Below are positions 10,221 through 22,209 of a stretch of DNA of 64,000 nucleotides, piece by piece. A model generated the notes under the pieces. That model was not told where the DNA came from, searched no databases, and saw only the letters and a list, made by a program, of their open reading frames with translations. The translations under genes and the position numbers were made by a program. Source of the DNA: Mytilus galloprovincialis (lineage: Eukaryota; Mollusca; Bivalvia; Mytilida; Mytilidae); NCBI RefSeq assembly GCF_965363235.1, contig NC_134839.1, positions 76,533,410 through 76,597,409 of the forward strand, written 5' to 3'. Each line of letters starts with the position of its first letter. Position 1 is the first letter of the stretch.

Positions 10221-10249
10221 GTCTCAATTGTCAATGTAGCGATATATGT

Positions 10250-13200
10250 AACAGCAACCTCTATAACATTCATAGGAGGCCTGATACATTAATTCTGAGG
10301 AAGATTAAGCTCCCAAAATTGAAAAAAAAAGAATAATCTATGCTTAATATAATCTGATAGAAAGACTCCAAGACGTTCATGATGATACTTGCACGGTCAT
10401 GGAACCCTTAACACATACATAGGTTAACACATCAAAGCATACGCATATATCATTAAGAATATGCCGATTTTTAACATATTTTCTAATGTCCAAAAAGTAT
10501 GTACAAGACATTTGTTTTTGTAAAACACTAATGGGGACAATTATTTACAGAAATAGTAATTCAATGGAGGCAACTATCGTTAAATATCCTACCTCCTATA
10601 CATTTCTAAGAATATGTTTGGTTAAAAACAACCGCGTGGAGACCGTGTATATTTCATATGGGATAAGATGGGATGGTTAATTTTAATACAGGTTAGTAGT
10701 GGTGTTACGTCTTTTTGTGAAAACAACATAATGTCGAGGGGAAAACTAAAACGTTTCAACAGACAAAGAAATTGATGATGGTGAACGATTGAAATAAATT
10801 CACAAAGCACACTAAAAGCTAACAAGTATTTATTGTTTGCATTTGGTTTTGTATAGACAAATGAAAGTAGGTTTCTTTATATTGAAGAAATTGACCACTT
10901 TGATACTAGTCTAAATACCACATGTTAAGATAGCCAATACGATAATTTCGTTACACTGTGTGCTAGTGACCTTATACGATATAAGTGGGCTTAGTAAATT
11001 CCATATGAGAATTTGAACTTCGCTCTCAGTGATCCCATATATATCGTATTAGGGCAGTAAAACACTTTGTAACTAATAGTATAGAAGCATCGTACATTCA
11101 AATACTAGTAAAGCTCAACCGGACCAAGGATCATGTGAGCTATTGGCGTCACTTGGGGCCCATAATCGTTTTTGACTTTTACTCTAAAAGCTTCTGTTCC
11201 GAAACCAATAGTCATGCTTTTATCAAATACAAGTCATATTCAATTTGTTCAATTTTACTATATTGAATAAACACCAGACGGCATATGATCTGTTGGACAA
11301 TGATTTAATTTCAAAATAACATACTTCTAAGTGAATGTAAAAATACAATATGTAATGACCAATTCTTTATGGCGAAATATGGTTTTAATAATAATTTTGT
11401 TGTATTCTTCGGAAACATCAATTTGTTGATTTATTGTTAATTTGTGTCGTTGGGTTGCTGTCACTCTTACGTGTTTAGTTTATTTGAAATTTTTTGTAAC
11501 AAATATAGCAAATAAAAGAATATAATTCTGATATAGATTTAATCTTTTAGTATTTATAGCTTCTTCTTCAATTTTATAATAAAAGCTACCAATTGTTTTA
11601 ATTGCGAGAAATAAAAATAAAATGATAAACTCATACTTTCAACATTATAAGATATGTGTCATTGATACTAAACTGAAATATTTAATTATCTTTTATTTGA
11701 AAGTAAGATGTTTACGTGATTTGGTTTTTATACAAGATAATTAAAGTAAAGGATTGCTTAGAATCTGTGGTAATTTTTATTTGTTTTAATATCGTAAATC
11801 TTGTTATAAAATTCAGTTCTATTAAAACCGAGATAGGAATAATAAATGTCTTTCGTTTTATATGTTTAATGCAATAGTGTTTGCAATTACATGAAATTTA
11901 TGGCGAAAGCTGATGGTTATTAAAGTACACAAACTCAAGTTTTCCTAATCATAATTAAGTTTTGGTACTGCATCTAAAAATGAATAAGTATTATTAGATA
12001 TTACACCAAAGTGAAGTAACATTTAATTTACCACATACTTTTGTGTTTATGTATTTCAGTTAATACTATGCAAACTAGCTTGCTCTTTTTATAGTGCTTC
12101 AATTTACTGGAAGATACTCTCAGAAACTTCAACCTACTATAGGAAAGTTAATATTAAGAGTAACGACTAAATAATGGAAATAAGATTGCGTAGGGACCGA
12201 TTTTCTGGATTTACCTTCACCAGGAATGTTCAAGGTCAACCATTCGAAAGGTGATCTCTTCACTATATATTTTTCAGCCATTTTTACAAACTTTATTGCT
12301 CTTCCTTATGAACAACTTCGTCGAGTTACAACATCAGTCGGAGTATTCCTGTTATTAATTACAAAACTTCCAGAAAAACCCGTTACGAAAGAAATAATTT
12401 TAAAATGCTTATTTGGTTGTTTGAAAAATGTCTATGGATATGATGATCTATAGATAATGTTCCGACGAAACAACAAAGGCTTTCATTTGAAATGTAATAA
12501 TTTTTATGCAATGGATCACCACAGGTTATTCTTTATGTCAGCAATCCGGGCTTGTTTTCTTTTAACGTATTTGTGTTTTTAAATTCTTTTGACGATTGTC
12601 TGTTAGTTATGTCCAGCTCACATTCTCCATTAGCAGCAACTTTTTGAGTTCAACAATACATATTTGTAGAATTCTTGGCCTTAACAGTTGGCCATTTTTG
12701 AATGGAAGCCAACGTTCATTATTATCACTTTATCTTCTTGTTAAGAACTAAAATCTTTGGGAAGCAGTAGTTCGAAATTCCAAACTGTAGTAGAAAGTCT
12801 GTTATCTGTTCCTCTAATAGTTTATCCATATTAGAGTATGAGTCCCAATAATCGGTATTAACTAAAGGTCTGTATAGTTTGTAGTTATGTAATTGTACCC
12901 AGAATCATAAAAAAATTAAGAATGTACTTTTCGACGAAAAAGAGAAACTGATTGGTATAGTTGCATGGATGTCTTAAGCGGTTCTAAATGGTTGCTGTTA
13001 TGGAATATAAGAATAGAAGAAAAATCCTCATCAAGAAAGGCGGACTGGTGACATGACTCTCTGCATGTTGTTTTTTTTAATTTCAATTGGGTTAATTGCA
13101 GACTTTTTTTTTAATCCTTATGTATTTGTTATGTGCTTCAAATAGCTATTTACTAACGTTACCCTCTTCTCTGCATACTCTTTTTCAGTGTACTGACCGC

Positions 13201-13340
13201 AGATATTCTCTGAAGAATGTACTTATTGTCTTATATCTGTACAAACCATGCATGTCTAAATGGAATCTATCGGCACCAATACCAACAGCCTAATACATGG
13301 TAAATGTGAACGAAGAGCATGCATTCAAAGGTGTGAGAAT
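10250..13340. other. No supported gene
   Basis: This is AT-rich sequence without a convincing exon, RNA gene or long repeat. A plus open frame at 12226-12453 begins in a short dispersed motif ('ggatttaccttcaccaggaa') also seen near 214 and 57430 and has no recognisable domain. Confidence 0.5.
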
Positions 13341-13344
13341 TTAC

Positions 13345-13756
13345 CTGTCCACATAGGACAGTTACGACCTTGTTTCCTTTTAAAATTTGGTTAGCCTGAG
13401 ACGTCTGTTTTCCTACTTCATCTTTGTCTGCGATGTAGGCTACATTTTTGTCTAAATCATCATTCATACTGCAAAAGAAATCAGTGGAATATAAGCCATA
13501 ATCCAATACGAAAACATATAAGTATTTCCAATCAAGCTTTTTTTCCATCTTCCAATCTTGCACATAATCAAGACATGCAGGTAACTGACTTCTCCGTTTC
13601 CCTAACAAGTGGTAGATTGTATGTGATACTTTCTTGGACATCATAGATAAAATTCTTATTCCGGACTAATAATTCGTCCATATATTTAATAATTGGTCTA
13701 CTTCTAAGATCTTCGTTTAATTTAAGTTCATTTGGATATCTTAACTGATCACAAGT
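13345..13756 (-). pseudogene. Isolated exon, possibly receptor guanylyl cyclase ectodomain, frameshifted
   Basis: On the minus strand an acceptor-like attgacag precedes 13756, and an excellent donor (GGACAG|gtaaat) follows 13345. From 13756 one frame reads TCDQLRYPNELKLNEDLRSR and continues to VTCMS, stopping at 13568-13570. From there another frame carries LDYVQDWKMEKKLDWKYLYV and on to LKGNKVVTVLCGQ at the donor. Both halves look protein-like, so one indel near 13570-13600 seems to separate them. The WK-YVFV...VVTVLCG pattern resembles type I periplasmic-binding-fold ligand domains (ANF receptor family) of membrane guanylyl cyclases. This is a weak, memory-based resemblance. No neighbouring exon was found on either side, so it is a relic, an isolated exon of a very long gene, or an assembly error. 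Confidence 0.42.
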
Positions 13757-16700
13757 CTGTCAATATTTTTCATTGTGTTCTAATGTCAGAATATCAAACA
13801 CCGAGTTTATAATAAGTCTAGAAATATCAAAGATTAAACATATCTATGTAAAAAAAACTCGTAAGGGACTTACGAGGAGATAAGGCAAAGGTATCTGCCT
13901 AAATGAAAAATTTGAATGAAAAGGAGAATATTTAATTTGATATCCGAGGATACAACACATGTTTCTAGAATAATCTTCATCGTCAAACCTCGAGACCAGA
14001 AATTAAGTTATTTTTAATAATATATAAACGGTCAGAGAAATATCCTTTGAATCCTTTCTTCTTTGAGTTTGAATGTTTGTTCATTCTTTTATCTTGCTAA
14101 TTCTTTTTGTCAATGTTAGTGAGATTGATCATTATAGTTTTAACGTTGGTTGTTTTATTAATTTGCATCAATCAATTATTAGTCTTTGTTTAGAAAGTTA
14201 CCTTATTTGCGGATTTTGTACCAGACGTTACGCACGTAATTACGTCAATACCGTGTAATCAACCAGTCCACACTAATAAACAGCTTTTCTATAATTCATA
14301 ACAGTTAAGTTACATAAATTTTATATCCATAGACTTGACAGGTAAATACTATTCCGAAAAAACTACAAATTGTGTTATCATATTTTACAATAATCTAAAA
14401 TATGGACAACATATTGACAAAACGTCAAAAATATGCGTGTCAGACGTAACAGGCTATACGCATAATAGTTTTAGCAGGGGTGTTTGTGTTCTTCAAAACA
14501 GAGTTATATCCGCGAAAACTCGAATGAATGATATGCTTTATATATAAAGTATTACAATATTACTGAATTATGCGTTCCTGTAACGACCAACGCTATTTTT
14601 TGGCAAAACAAATAGTATTCATTGTGGTCAAATTTAGGAAAATGTTAAGTTATTAAATTTAAGGGTTTTAAATATAAGATTGTATGAAATTTCGTTTGTG
14701 TAAATTGTACTTACAAAAGTACATAGATAGACCACATCAAAATCGAATTTTTGCAGCACTCACATTACATATAAAAATGTAACGGCTTTTGGCAAATGAC
14801 TTGCAAGATGTCTAATTTCGGATTTCGCCGCTTTTTACAAATAAACCGTCATTTGCGACGTTATTTATTGAATATTTAGATTTGTTACATGCTAAATAGT
14901 GCTTTTCCGTAATTGTACTTTAACTCTACAAAACAGCTTCATACTTCTTATTGTTCCTTGTTCCGTTATTAAAGAAAGTAAAGTGAAGCAAGACTCGTTT
15001 TACTTGTTATTCCCGACAAGCTTTTTTAATTAAAGCAAAATATATATCTTTTTTCTTTTCGGATCTTAATGGGAAGCATTGTATTTTATTACGATTTATG
15101 TCAATTGGTCTCTGGTAGAGAATTGTGTCATTGCCACTCATCATACCGTATATATATATCTTCATTCACTGATGCATTACCCAAATACGACATATCTTGT
15201 TGTTTGTTGCTTACGTCACTTTCAGTGGGAAATATTTCATGCATATTCAGTACAACCAAACATTAAGAAGTATCCATATTGATGTGCGAAACAAAAACTT
15301 CAAGCGAAATAAAAAATATCCCCAATAATCATAAATCGCCGTAAAGCGTAAAAATTTGACGTTACCATTTGAGACGTGATATCGTGCTTAACGTCACCAG
15401 CGTCAAAGTCCCCCTTCTCCATCTTAGGTTTAGTTAGCTATAAAACCAGGTTTAATTCACTATTGTCTACATCAGAAAATGACGGTAAAAAGTCATGAAT
15501 ATGCTTTTAATTTCATTTTTGAATTTCCTCGGAGTTCTTGTTTTTTACTTTTTTCTGTAAAAGTGGACATTTAGAAATGAAAATTAATTATGAAAGATAT
15601 AAATAAGAAAATATGAACCTTCGTCTAAAATAGCCCCTGATTTATCATCTTTACCTGATTAAAATGATGTGTGACCCAATAACAACATGATAGGGATAAC
15701 AGTGATATGGGAAAGAAAGAAACAGTTTAAATTTCCCGTAAATAATTGAACTATAATTAACATTTGTGCATATCTGTCTTGCATATGCATGTAGGCTTCA
15801 TGTCATTTGACGCGTATATAGTATAACTAGATCGTTTACAACTTTACATTGGACTTCAACTATTGTTACTCATTCTATATTAAGAACTTCAAATATCCCT
15901 GAAGTTCCGAAAATTCTAAAATGTAGCAAAACACAGATTATAACTGTGTATGCAAGAAGTGCGTTTCAAAAAACTCAACAGTGGCGCATGGACAAAAAGA
16001 TTAAGAAGCCAAATTAAGTACGAAATTAAATAGTATTGTCAACCTACAATTCTAAAGGGTCTTGCAAATAGAGTTAAGGTAATCAAGTGCAAGTGTTGAA
16101 AATGTTGTTTCGACTGATTCATAATAAGTGCAGGTCCTGTTGTTTTCTCTTGAAGAATCATCATTCTTGAATGTTTTGTTAATATCGGGTGGAAGTAACT
16201 TAACACAGAGCTTTACAATTAGAGAAACGCCTGTCTGTTATTTTCGACGATATAGTGTACTTGTTTTGTTGTCTCGCAGGGGTCTGGTCTGCATCATTAA
16301 AGTATACTCCAGTTGTTCTACTTTTCATTTAGGCAGATAACTCTCAATAGGTCTCCTTATTGTCTCTTGAAATTTCAGCGAACGTCTTATTCTTACCAGA
16401 CGTGACTGATTAAGTATATTTATACATCCCACACAGCCAACCTTATGACCTCATTAGGATTTTGTTTGCTGCCAAATATTCATATTTTTATACCCGTAGG
16501 AAGCATTCAATATGATTTCCGACGTCCCTATTGCAACAGGACATGACTGCACATTGATACATTTCGGTTAACCCAAAGGACACTACTCTTTGAATATACT
16601 GCTGGGTGAAGGAAGTCCAGGGATTATCATATTTCTATAAGCCGGTCACCTACTGCCTTTATTCGTTTTTGGAACATACACGCTTTCATGAAAATCTTAA

Positions 16701-17150
16701 GTCAGTTAAAAATTGAATTAGGAATATCGACAATATAAGATATTTAAGTTAGAAAACAAAAATGCATATCCGTATCAAGATACTTCTATACAAAGAGAGG
16801 TAATCTAAATAGAACTTGATCATGATCAGTTATTAACTGAACAGGAATTAGAACCCAGTTCAATCAGTAAGTATAAATGCAATGCAATAAGAGTGAAAGG
16901 GGGAAATAGGGAGGGGGGGTAGTAAAAGCCACGTCAAATGATGTCAGTGAAAGATTAACCATCCTCAGTACAGTATAAAACAGTTTTATTATTTAATCTA
17001 CAACAAAGGTAGTCAAGATAAATACGTTTCAATGTTAACATATAGAACGCCGGAATTAACATGTAGTTCAATTCAGTGCCACTTTTTAGAAACACATACA
17101 AGTGATACTATTTGATTTTTTAAAATATTTATTACACTTAAAAACAGATT
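13757..17150. other. No supported gene
   Basis: This is AT-rich intergenic sequence. The short open frames (14073-14258, 14335-14547, 15069-15282, 16128-16340) show no domain, splice support or composition shift. A G-rich patch near 16897-16920 is listed separately. Confidence 0.5.
16897..16920 (+). other. G-run cluster (possible G-quadruplex)
   Basis: The sequence 'gggggaaatagggaggggggg' has three G tracts, the last long enough to supply two, in very AT-rich surroundings. This is sequence potential only. Confidence 0.4.
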
Positions 17151-17211
17151 TTGTAAAACCTCGCCAGTTTCTGAGCAGAAAGTTGACGAACAAAGGGGAT
17201 ATCAAAGAATG

Positions 17212-17316
17212 TATCGTTCTTTTTCTAAAATAAAGTTCATCGGAAGATATCAAGACCTTGTTCATAAATATTCCATATCAACTTCACACATAACACACGA
17301 TGGTCTTGGAGTATAG
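17212..17316 (+). pseudogene. C-terminal relic of a second PLE RT subfamily
   Basis: The 34-codon frame YRSFSKIKFIGRYQDLV... ends in HDGLGV-stop. It parallels the C-terminus of the intact-looking PLE at 8450-8548 (KFYGRHHELVDRYGI...VSQMISDM), but it is a distinct subfamily. A near-identical 105-bp frame lies at 20564-20668. Downstream, 17590-17890 is the element's 3' UTR with a single unit of the 28-bp motif expanded at 21033, followed by R3. Confidence 0.62.
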
Positions 17317-17639
17317 ATTATGTGTAATGACGGTTTTTTTTTTTTTTTTATCTTAACGTGTTATAGTATTCTTTAATTTTTCTTAAGGAACATTACTTTT
17401 ACCGTTTAGCTAGTTTTGTGATATCCATTTGACGTGGATTTGTTCTTCCAATCATCGTGTTATTGTCAAATTGTTGTCTTTCATTTCTGCTAATGTGCTT
17501 TGTCTATATGCCTTTTATGTTAGATATTTGTTTTGTTTTTAAAGTGATTAAGATTATAAAACAATGTTGACTGCTTACCCCAAATGTTGATGTTTTAACA
17601 TATTGTGTCTGTTTGTTTTGTTCACATATTGTTTTCATA

Positions 17640-17890
17640 TAATGGAATTTGATGCGACTGTCATACAAGTGAGAAGAGGTTTAGCTACATTGTAGCTATT
17701 AAACAAGGTTTATTCCAACATTTTCTACATAAGAAAATGCTTGTATTCAGTCAGGAATATGACAATTGTTATTCATTCGTTTGATGTGTTTGAGATTTTG
17801 TTTTGTCATTTGATTATAGGGACTTTCCGTTTTAAATTATCCTCGGAGTTCGGTATTTTTGTGATTGTGCTTTTTAGTTCTCTCTTTTTT
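17640..17890 (+). repeat. R3 dispersed repeat (3' UTR end of PLE subfamily 2)
   Basis: It begins 'taatggaatttgatgcgact', passes 'gtcatacaagtgaga' and 'cattcgtttgatgtgttt', and ends in 'gggactttccgttttaaatt'. The same order follows the minisatellite at 21480-21690. Inverted copies lie at 18205-18385, 46545-46665 and 59830-60000. Confidence 0.7.
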
Positions 17891-18204
17891 TTTAAGGAGA
17901 ACTGTTTGTGTATGCATGAACAAATAGATATAATCTTAATCATAATATTAAACTGAGTGTATTTGTAGTTCAAATAGGGTTTCGTTCATTTAATAGTGGT
18001 TTAACTTTTTGATAGTGCTATAGAGTAATACATAACATAAATCTAAAACTGATTCATTCTGTAAATGTTCGAATGCCATACTTTAAATTAAATTGATTTT
18101 TACCACGCTATTGTTTTGATATATATATATATATATGCATGGTCAAACTTTTTTGGCACCAAAAATGAAACGTGGTGTCTATAAAGAAGCATAGTTGACA
18201 ACAC

Positions 18205-18385
18205 TGAATAACAATACCAAACTTTAAGGCAAATTCAAATTGGAAAGTTTATTATCAAACGGCGGAAATTAAAAGCTCAAACAGATCAAACAAATGAATA
18301 ACAACTGTCATAATCCTGATTTGGTACAATCATTTCCTTATGTAGAGAATGGTGGCTTAAAACTGGTTTTATGGCTAGCTAAAGG
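18205..18385 (-). repeat. R3 repeat, inverted copy
   Basis: The sequence 'caaatgaataacaactgtca', 'cctgatttggtaca' and 'tttatggctagctaa' is the reverse complement of the R3 core. Confidence 0.65.
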
Positions 18386-19050
18386 TCTCACTTTGTTTTA
18401 ATATATTCCACAATGCTGGTTCAAAGGAAGATAACTCTGACCAGTTTTGTAAAACAATTTTATAATAGATATGGTACTATTGTCAATAAGCGTCACTATC
18501 CCGAATAATGAAAATGACATCGATGTAAGTACTTAATAGATCGCCTTAAATGATTTGACTTTTTTTTATGTCCAACTGAAACTGAAAGTGTCTTACGTTT
18601 TATTTCTTAAAAACTATTATGATAGATACTGCGAGCAAAACTAACACAATAATTTACTATTCCTTATAAAGTTTCCTTAAATTAGGACTAAGGGTTTAGG
18701 AGGCGAAACAGATACAAATTGGTAATAAAGTGCTCAGAAGTGAGGAAGTCCATGTCATCTCAGAGTATATCCCAGCAAAATTTGAGATGAAATCAGAGGT
18801 AAAATTATATCTTGTACAGATGGTTAGGAATCTGTGGACAAATATATTAACAGAAATACCAAACTCCAAGTTTAATTTAACCAGAAGCTCTAAAGAGCCT
18901 GTGCCGCTTACCTTGGTCTTTGTGCATATTAAACAAAGGACACATGACAGAAGTGTGTTTTGGTGTTGGTGATGTGTTTGTAGATCTTACTTTACTGGAC
19001 ATTCTTGCTGCTTACAATTATCTCTATTTATAATTAATTTGGCCCAGAAA
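18386..19050. other. No supported gene
   Basis: The plus open frame 18730-18972 has no recognisable domain or splice evidence and leads into the tandem repeat that follows. Confidence 0.4.
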
Positions 19051-19059
19051 TGACAGTTG

Positions 19060-20055
19060 AAAATAATTTGTAAAAGTTCTATTGACCTTTTTGGTCGTGT
19101 TGACTTATTTGTAGTTTTTACTTTGCTGTACATTATTGCTGTTACAATTTATCTCTATCTATAATAATATTCAAGATAATAACTAAAAGCTGCAAAATTT
19201 TCTTAAAATTACCAATTCAGGGGCAGCAACCCAACAAAAAGTTGTCCGATTGGTCTGAAAATTTTAGGACAGATGGATCTTGACCTATTGAACAATTTCA
19301 TTGCCAACAGATTTGCTCTATATGCTTTGGTTTCAGAGATATGAACCAAAAACTGCATTTTACCCTATGTACTATTTTTAACCATGTCGGCCATCTTGGT
19401 TCAGGCCCGGGGGGGGGGGAGATACCCAAATGAGGAGTATGGCCAAGTTTGGTTAAATTTGGCCCAGTAGTTTCAGAGGAAAAGATTCTTTTAAAAGATT
19501 ACTAAAATTTTAGAAAAATGGTTAAAAATTGACGATAAGGGGCAATAACTCTTAAAGGGGTCAACTGACAATTTTGGTCATTTGACTTATTTGTAGATCT
19601 TACTTTGCTGAACATTATTGCTGTTTACAGTGTATCTCTATCTATAATAATATAAAAGATAGTAACAAAAAAGTGCAAAATTTCCTTAAAATTACTAATT
19701 TAGGGGCAGCGTCCCATCAACAGATTGTCTGAAAATTTGAGGGAAGATAGATCTTGACCTGATGAACAGTTTTACCCTATGACAGATTTGCTCTAAATGC
19801 TTTGGTTTCAAAGATATAAGCCAAAATCTAAATGTTACCCCTATGTTCTATTTTTAGCCATGGTGGCCATCTTGGTTGGTTGGCCAGGTCACCAGACACA
19901 TTTTTTAAACTAGATACCCTAGTGATGAGTATGGTCAAGTTTGATTAAATTTGGCACAGCAGTTTCAGAGGAGAAGATTTTTGTAAAAGTTAACGTCGAC
20001 GACGACGGACGACGAACGCCAAGTAATGAGAAAAGCTCACTTGGCCCTTTATATA
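19060..20055 (+). repeat. Dimer of a roughly 480-bp dispersed repeat
   Basis: Two diverged copies (about 19060-19500 and 19560-20055) share 'tgacttatttgtag.tcttac', 'tgctgt..acagt.tatctct', 'ggggcagc', 'gatggatcttgacct', 'tttgctct..atgctttggt' and 'ggccatcttggtt'. The second ends in a GC-rich tail 'cgtcgacgacgacggacgac' and 'aagctcacttggccc'. I associate this with bivalve repeats. The minus open frames 19919-20178 lie inside it. Confidence 0.7.
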
Positions 20056-20563
20056 TATATATAGAACAAAGAAACACAAAAAGGCATACAGACACAACAA
20101 AACAGTAAAACGAATGACAAAAATACAAAATTTCGCCATAACACAACACAATGACGGTATATTTAAATACTGAGCCATTTCAAATAAACATAATCAAAAC
20201 AAGACTAATAAGTAAAAGTAATATCCACAAAGAAAAAGAAAACATGTTATTGAGATGATAAACAACATTAGTGCCTATAATCCTCAATTCAAATACCATC
20301 GTGTACGGAGTGCTAGTATTAATTTTAGCAGAGTCTCGGTATTTTCCGAGGATCTTTTTCATAAAAAGAACGGGACGTTCTTTGACATACCCCTGGTTCA
20401 TCAACTTTCCATTCAGACAGTGGTGAGGTTTTTCATAGTCTGAGTAGCTGTTAGCTCTCGAATACCAAATAAGTTAGAATGAGTATATCCAATATGGAGG
20501 CGAAGTTGGTTTATTGGTAGGAAGGACATATTTCAATGTATTAATGCCCTGTGTTTAGAAACG

Positions 20564-20668
20564 TCTCGTTCTTTTTCTAAAAAAAAGTTCATCGGAAGGT
20601 ATCAAGACCTTGTTGATAAATATTCCGTATCAACTTCACAAATAATACATGATGGTCTTGATGTATAG
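20564..20668 (+). pseudogene. C-terminal relic of the second PLE RT subfamily
   Basis: SRSFSKKKFIGRYQDLVDKY... ends in HDGLDV-stop. It is the same length as, and close in sequence to, the 17212-17316 relic. It is truncated on its 5' side near 20555 and followed by a matching 3' UTR leading into the 28-bp minisatellite. Confidence 0.62.
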
Positions 20669-21032
20669 ATTCTGCGTACTGACGTTGTTTATCATCTGAA
20701 TAACGTTTTATATTGTCTTTGTTCTATTATTAATATTACTTTTACTGTTTGGTCTGTTTTCTGTGATATCCATTTGACATCGCTCGGTACTTATACATTC
20801 CGTCAATGTGTTTGTATTATCTTTCATTTTTGATGGTGTTTTTTGTACGTGTGACTTTTTGTGTTTCTTTGGTAATATGACGTGAGTCTGTACTTTTAAG
20901 ATCCTGTCATTATGTTATTGTTCTTTTATAATGTCATTGTCCTATTATAATTTTGAAAATACTTTGAACGACAATAAAAAACTATTTTGAAAATAGTTTA
21001 CTCGGGTAGTGGTATTAAACAATTTTACCTAT

Positions 21033-21475
21033 TATGTCTGTTTTGTTCACGCATCTTATATCTGTTTTGTTCACGCATCATAATCATATCTGTTTTGTTC
21101 ACGCATCATAACTATATCTGTTTTGTTCACGCATCATTATTTTGTCTGTTTTGTTCACGCATCATTATTATGTCTGTTTTGTTCATGCATCATTATTTTG
21201 TCTGTTTTGTTCACGCATCATTATTATGTCTGTTTTGTTCATGCATCATTATCATGTCTGTTTTGTTCACGCATCATTATTATGTCTGTTTTGTTCACGC
21301 ATCATAATTGTGTCTGTTTTGTTCACGCATCATAAGTATGTCTGTTTTGTACACGCATCATTATTATGTCTGTTTTGTTCACACATCATTATAATGTCTG
21401 TTTTGTTCACGCATCATTATTATGTCTGTTTTGTTCACGCATCATTATTATGTCTGTTTTGTTCACGCATCGTTG
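21033..21475 (+). repeat. 28-bp minisatellite, about 16 units
   Basis: The unit is 'tatgtctgttttgttcacgc' plus 'atcattat', with small variants. One diverged unit stands alone at the equivalent place in the related element (about 17601-17630), so the array expanded inside a retroelement 3' UTR. A 28-bp period shifts frame each unit, and the unit has no stop in any forward frame. This explains three overlapping open frames (20987-21307, 21123-21335, 21142-21531). They are not genes. Confidence 0.93.
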
Positions 21476-21690
21476 TAAATATAATGGAATTTGATGCGAC
21501 TGTCATACAAGTGAGAGGTTTAGCACTATAAAACAGGTTCAATCCACCATTTTCTACATTTGAAAATGCCTGTACCAAGTCAGGAATATGTCCATTCGTT
21601 TGATGTGTTTTATCATTTGATTTTGCCATTTGATTAGGGACTTTCCGTTTTAAGTTTCCTATGAGTTATTTTTGTGAATTTACTTCCTTC
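21476..21690 (+). repeat. R3 repeat following the minisatellite
   Basis: The order 'taatggaatttgatgcgact', 'aaaacaggttcaatccacca', 'gtaccaagtcaggaatatg' and 'gggactttccgttttaa' is shared with 17640-17890. Confidence 0.75.
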
Positions 21691-21959
21691 TATAAAACAG
21701 AGTAACGTTAACTTTGTTAAAATCTGCTCTTTGCTTTTAGTAAAACGTTTCAAAATGACATCAACAAGATACATTAGTTTTCATTAACAACACATTTGTT
21801 CTGTTTAGTAGACTGATTTTAACGAGACAGTAACTGTTGTTCTTCTGCAAAAAACTAGATGTTTATTTTTGCAGTGACATGGCCCTTATCACGTAAGAAA
21901 CCAAATGACGGCTTCGGTGACAGAAGGAAAAGAGGCTGGCGTCATCCTTTAAGCTATCA

Positions 21960-22200
21960 TCACGTACATGTTCTATACAGATGATATCGATTCAAGGGGT
22001 AATGCAAAGTTTGGTGACTATGGTTATCTTATCTCTACACCTGAACTGGAAGTAAACGATACCACAGATGATTCAATTACACCTTCAAATCGACAGTTAG
22101 CATCAGTTAAAAAGTATAAACTTGTAATCTTAACGACAACAGACATTACTTCAATTTCCCTATTACGACATCCCGATTATATATGTAGCAGTAGTACCTG
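21960..22200 (+). pseudogene. Degenerate PLE RT fragment
   Basis: The open frame reads FYTDDIDSRGNAKFGDY...PELEVNDTTDD. This corresponds to the YIDDVLSLNNSKFGDY...PIELEIKDTTD block of the RT at 8069-8175. The catalytic YxDD is present but the flanks have lost homology, so only about 40 codons align. Confidence 0.6.
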
Positions 22201-22209
22201 AATATTGAG

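Noticed and set aside
10512..12450. Short open frames near 10622-10825 and 12226-12453 as small genes
   Set aside because: No domain, no splice sites in register, and one begins in a repeat motif found elsewhere in the window.
16897..16920. G-quadruplex promoter element
   Set aside because: Only three separated G tracts and no gene nearby; kept as a sequence note, not a regulatory call.
18730..18972. 80-codon plus-strand frame
   Set aside because: Polar, no motif, immediately upstream of a dispersed tandem repeat. No evidence of coding.
20987..21531. Overlapping frames of 70-129 codons with Cys/His/Phe repeats
   Set aside because: Explained by a 28-bp minisatellite with no stops in any forward frame.
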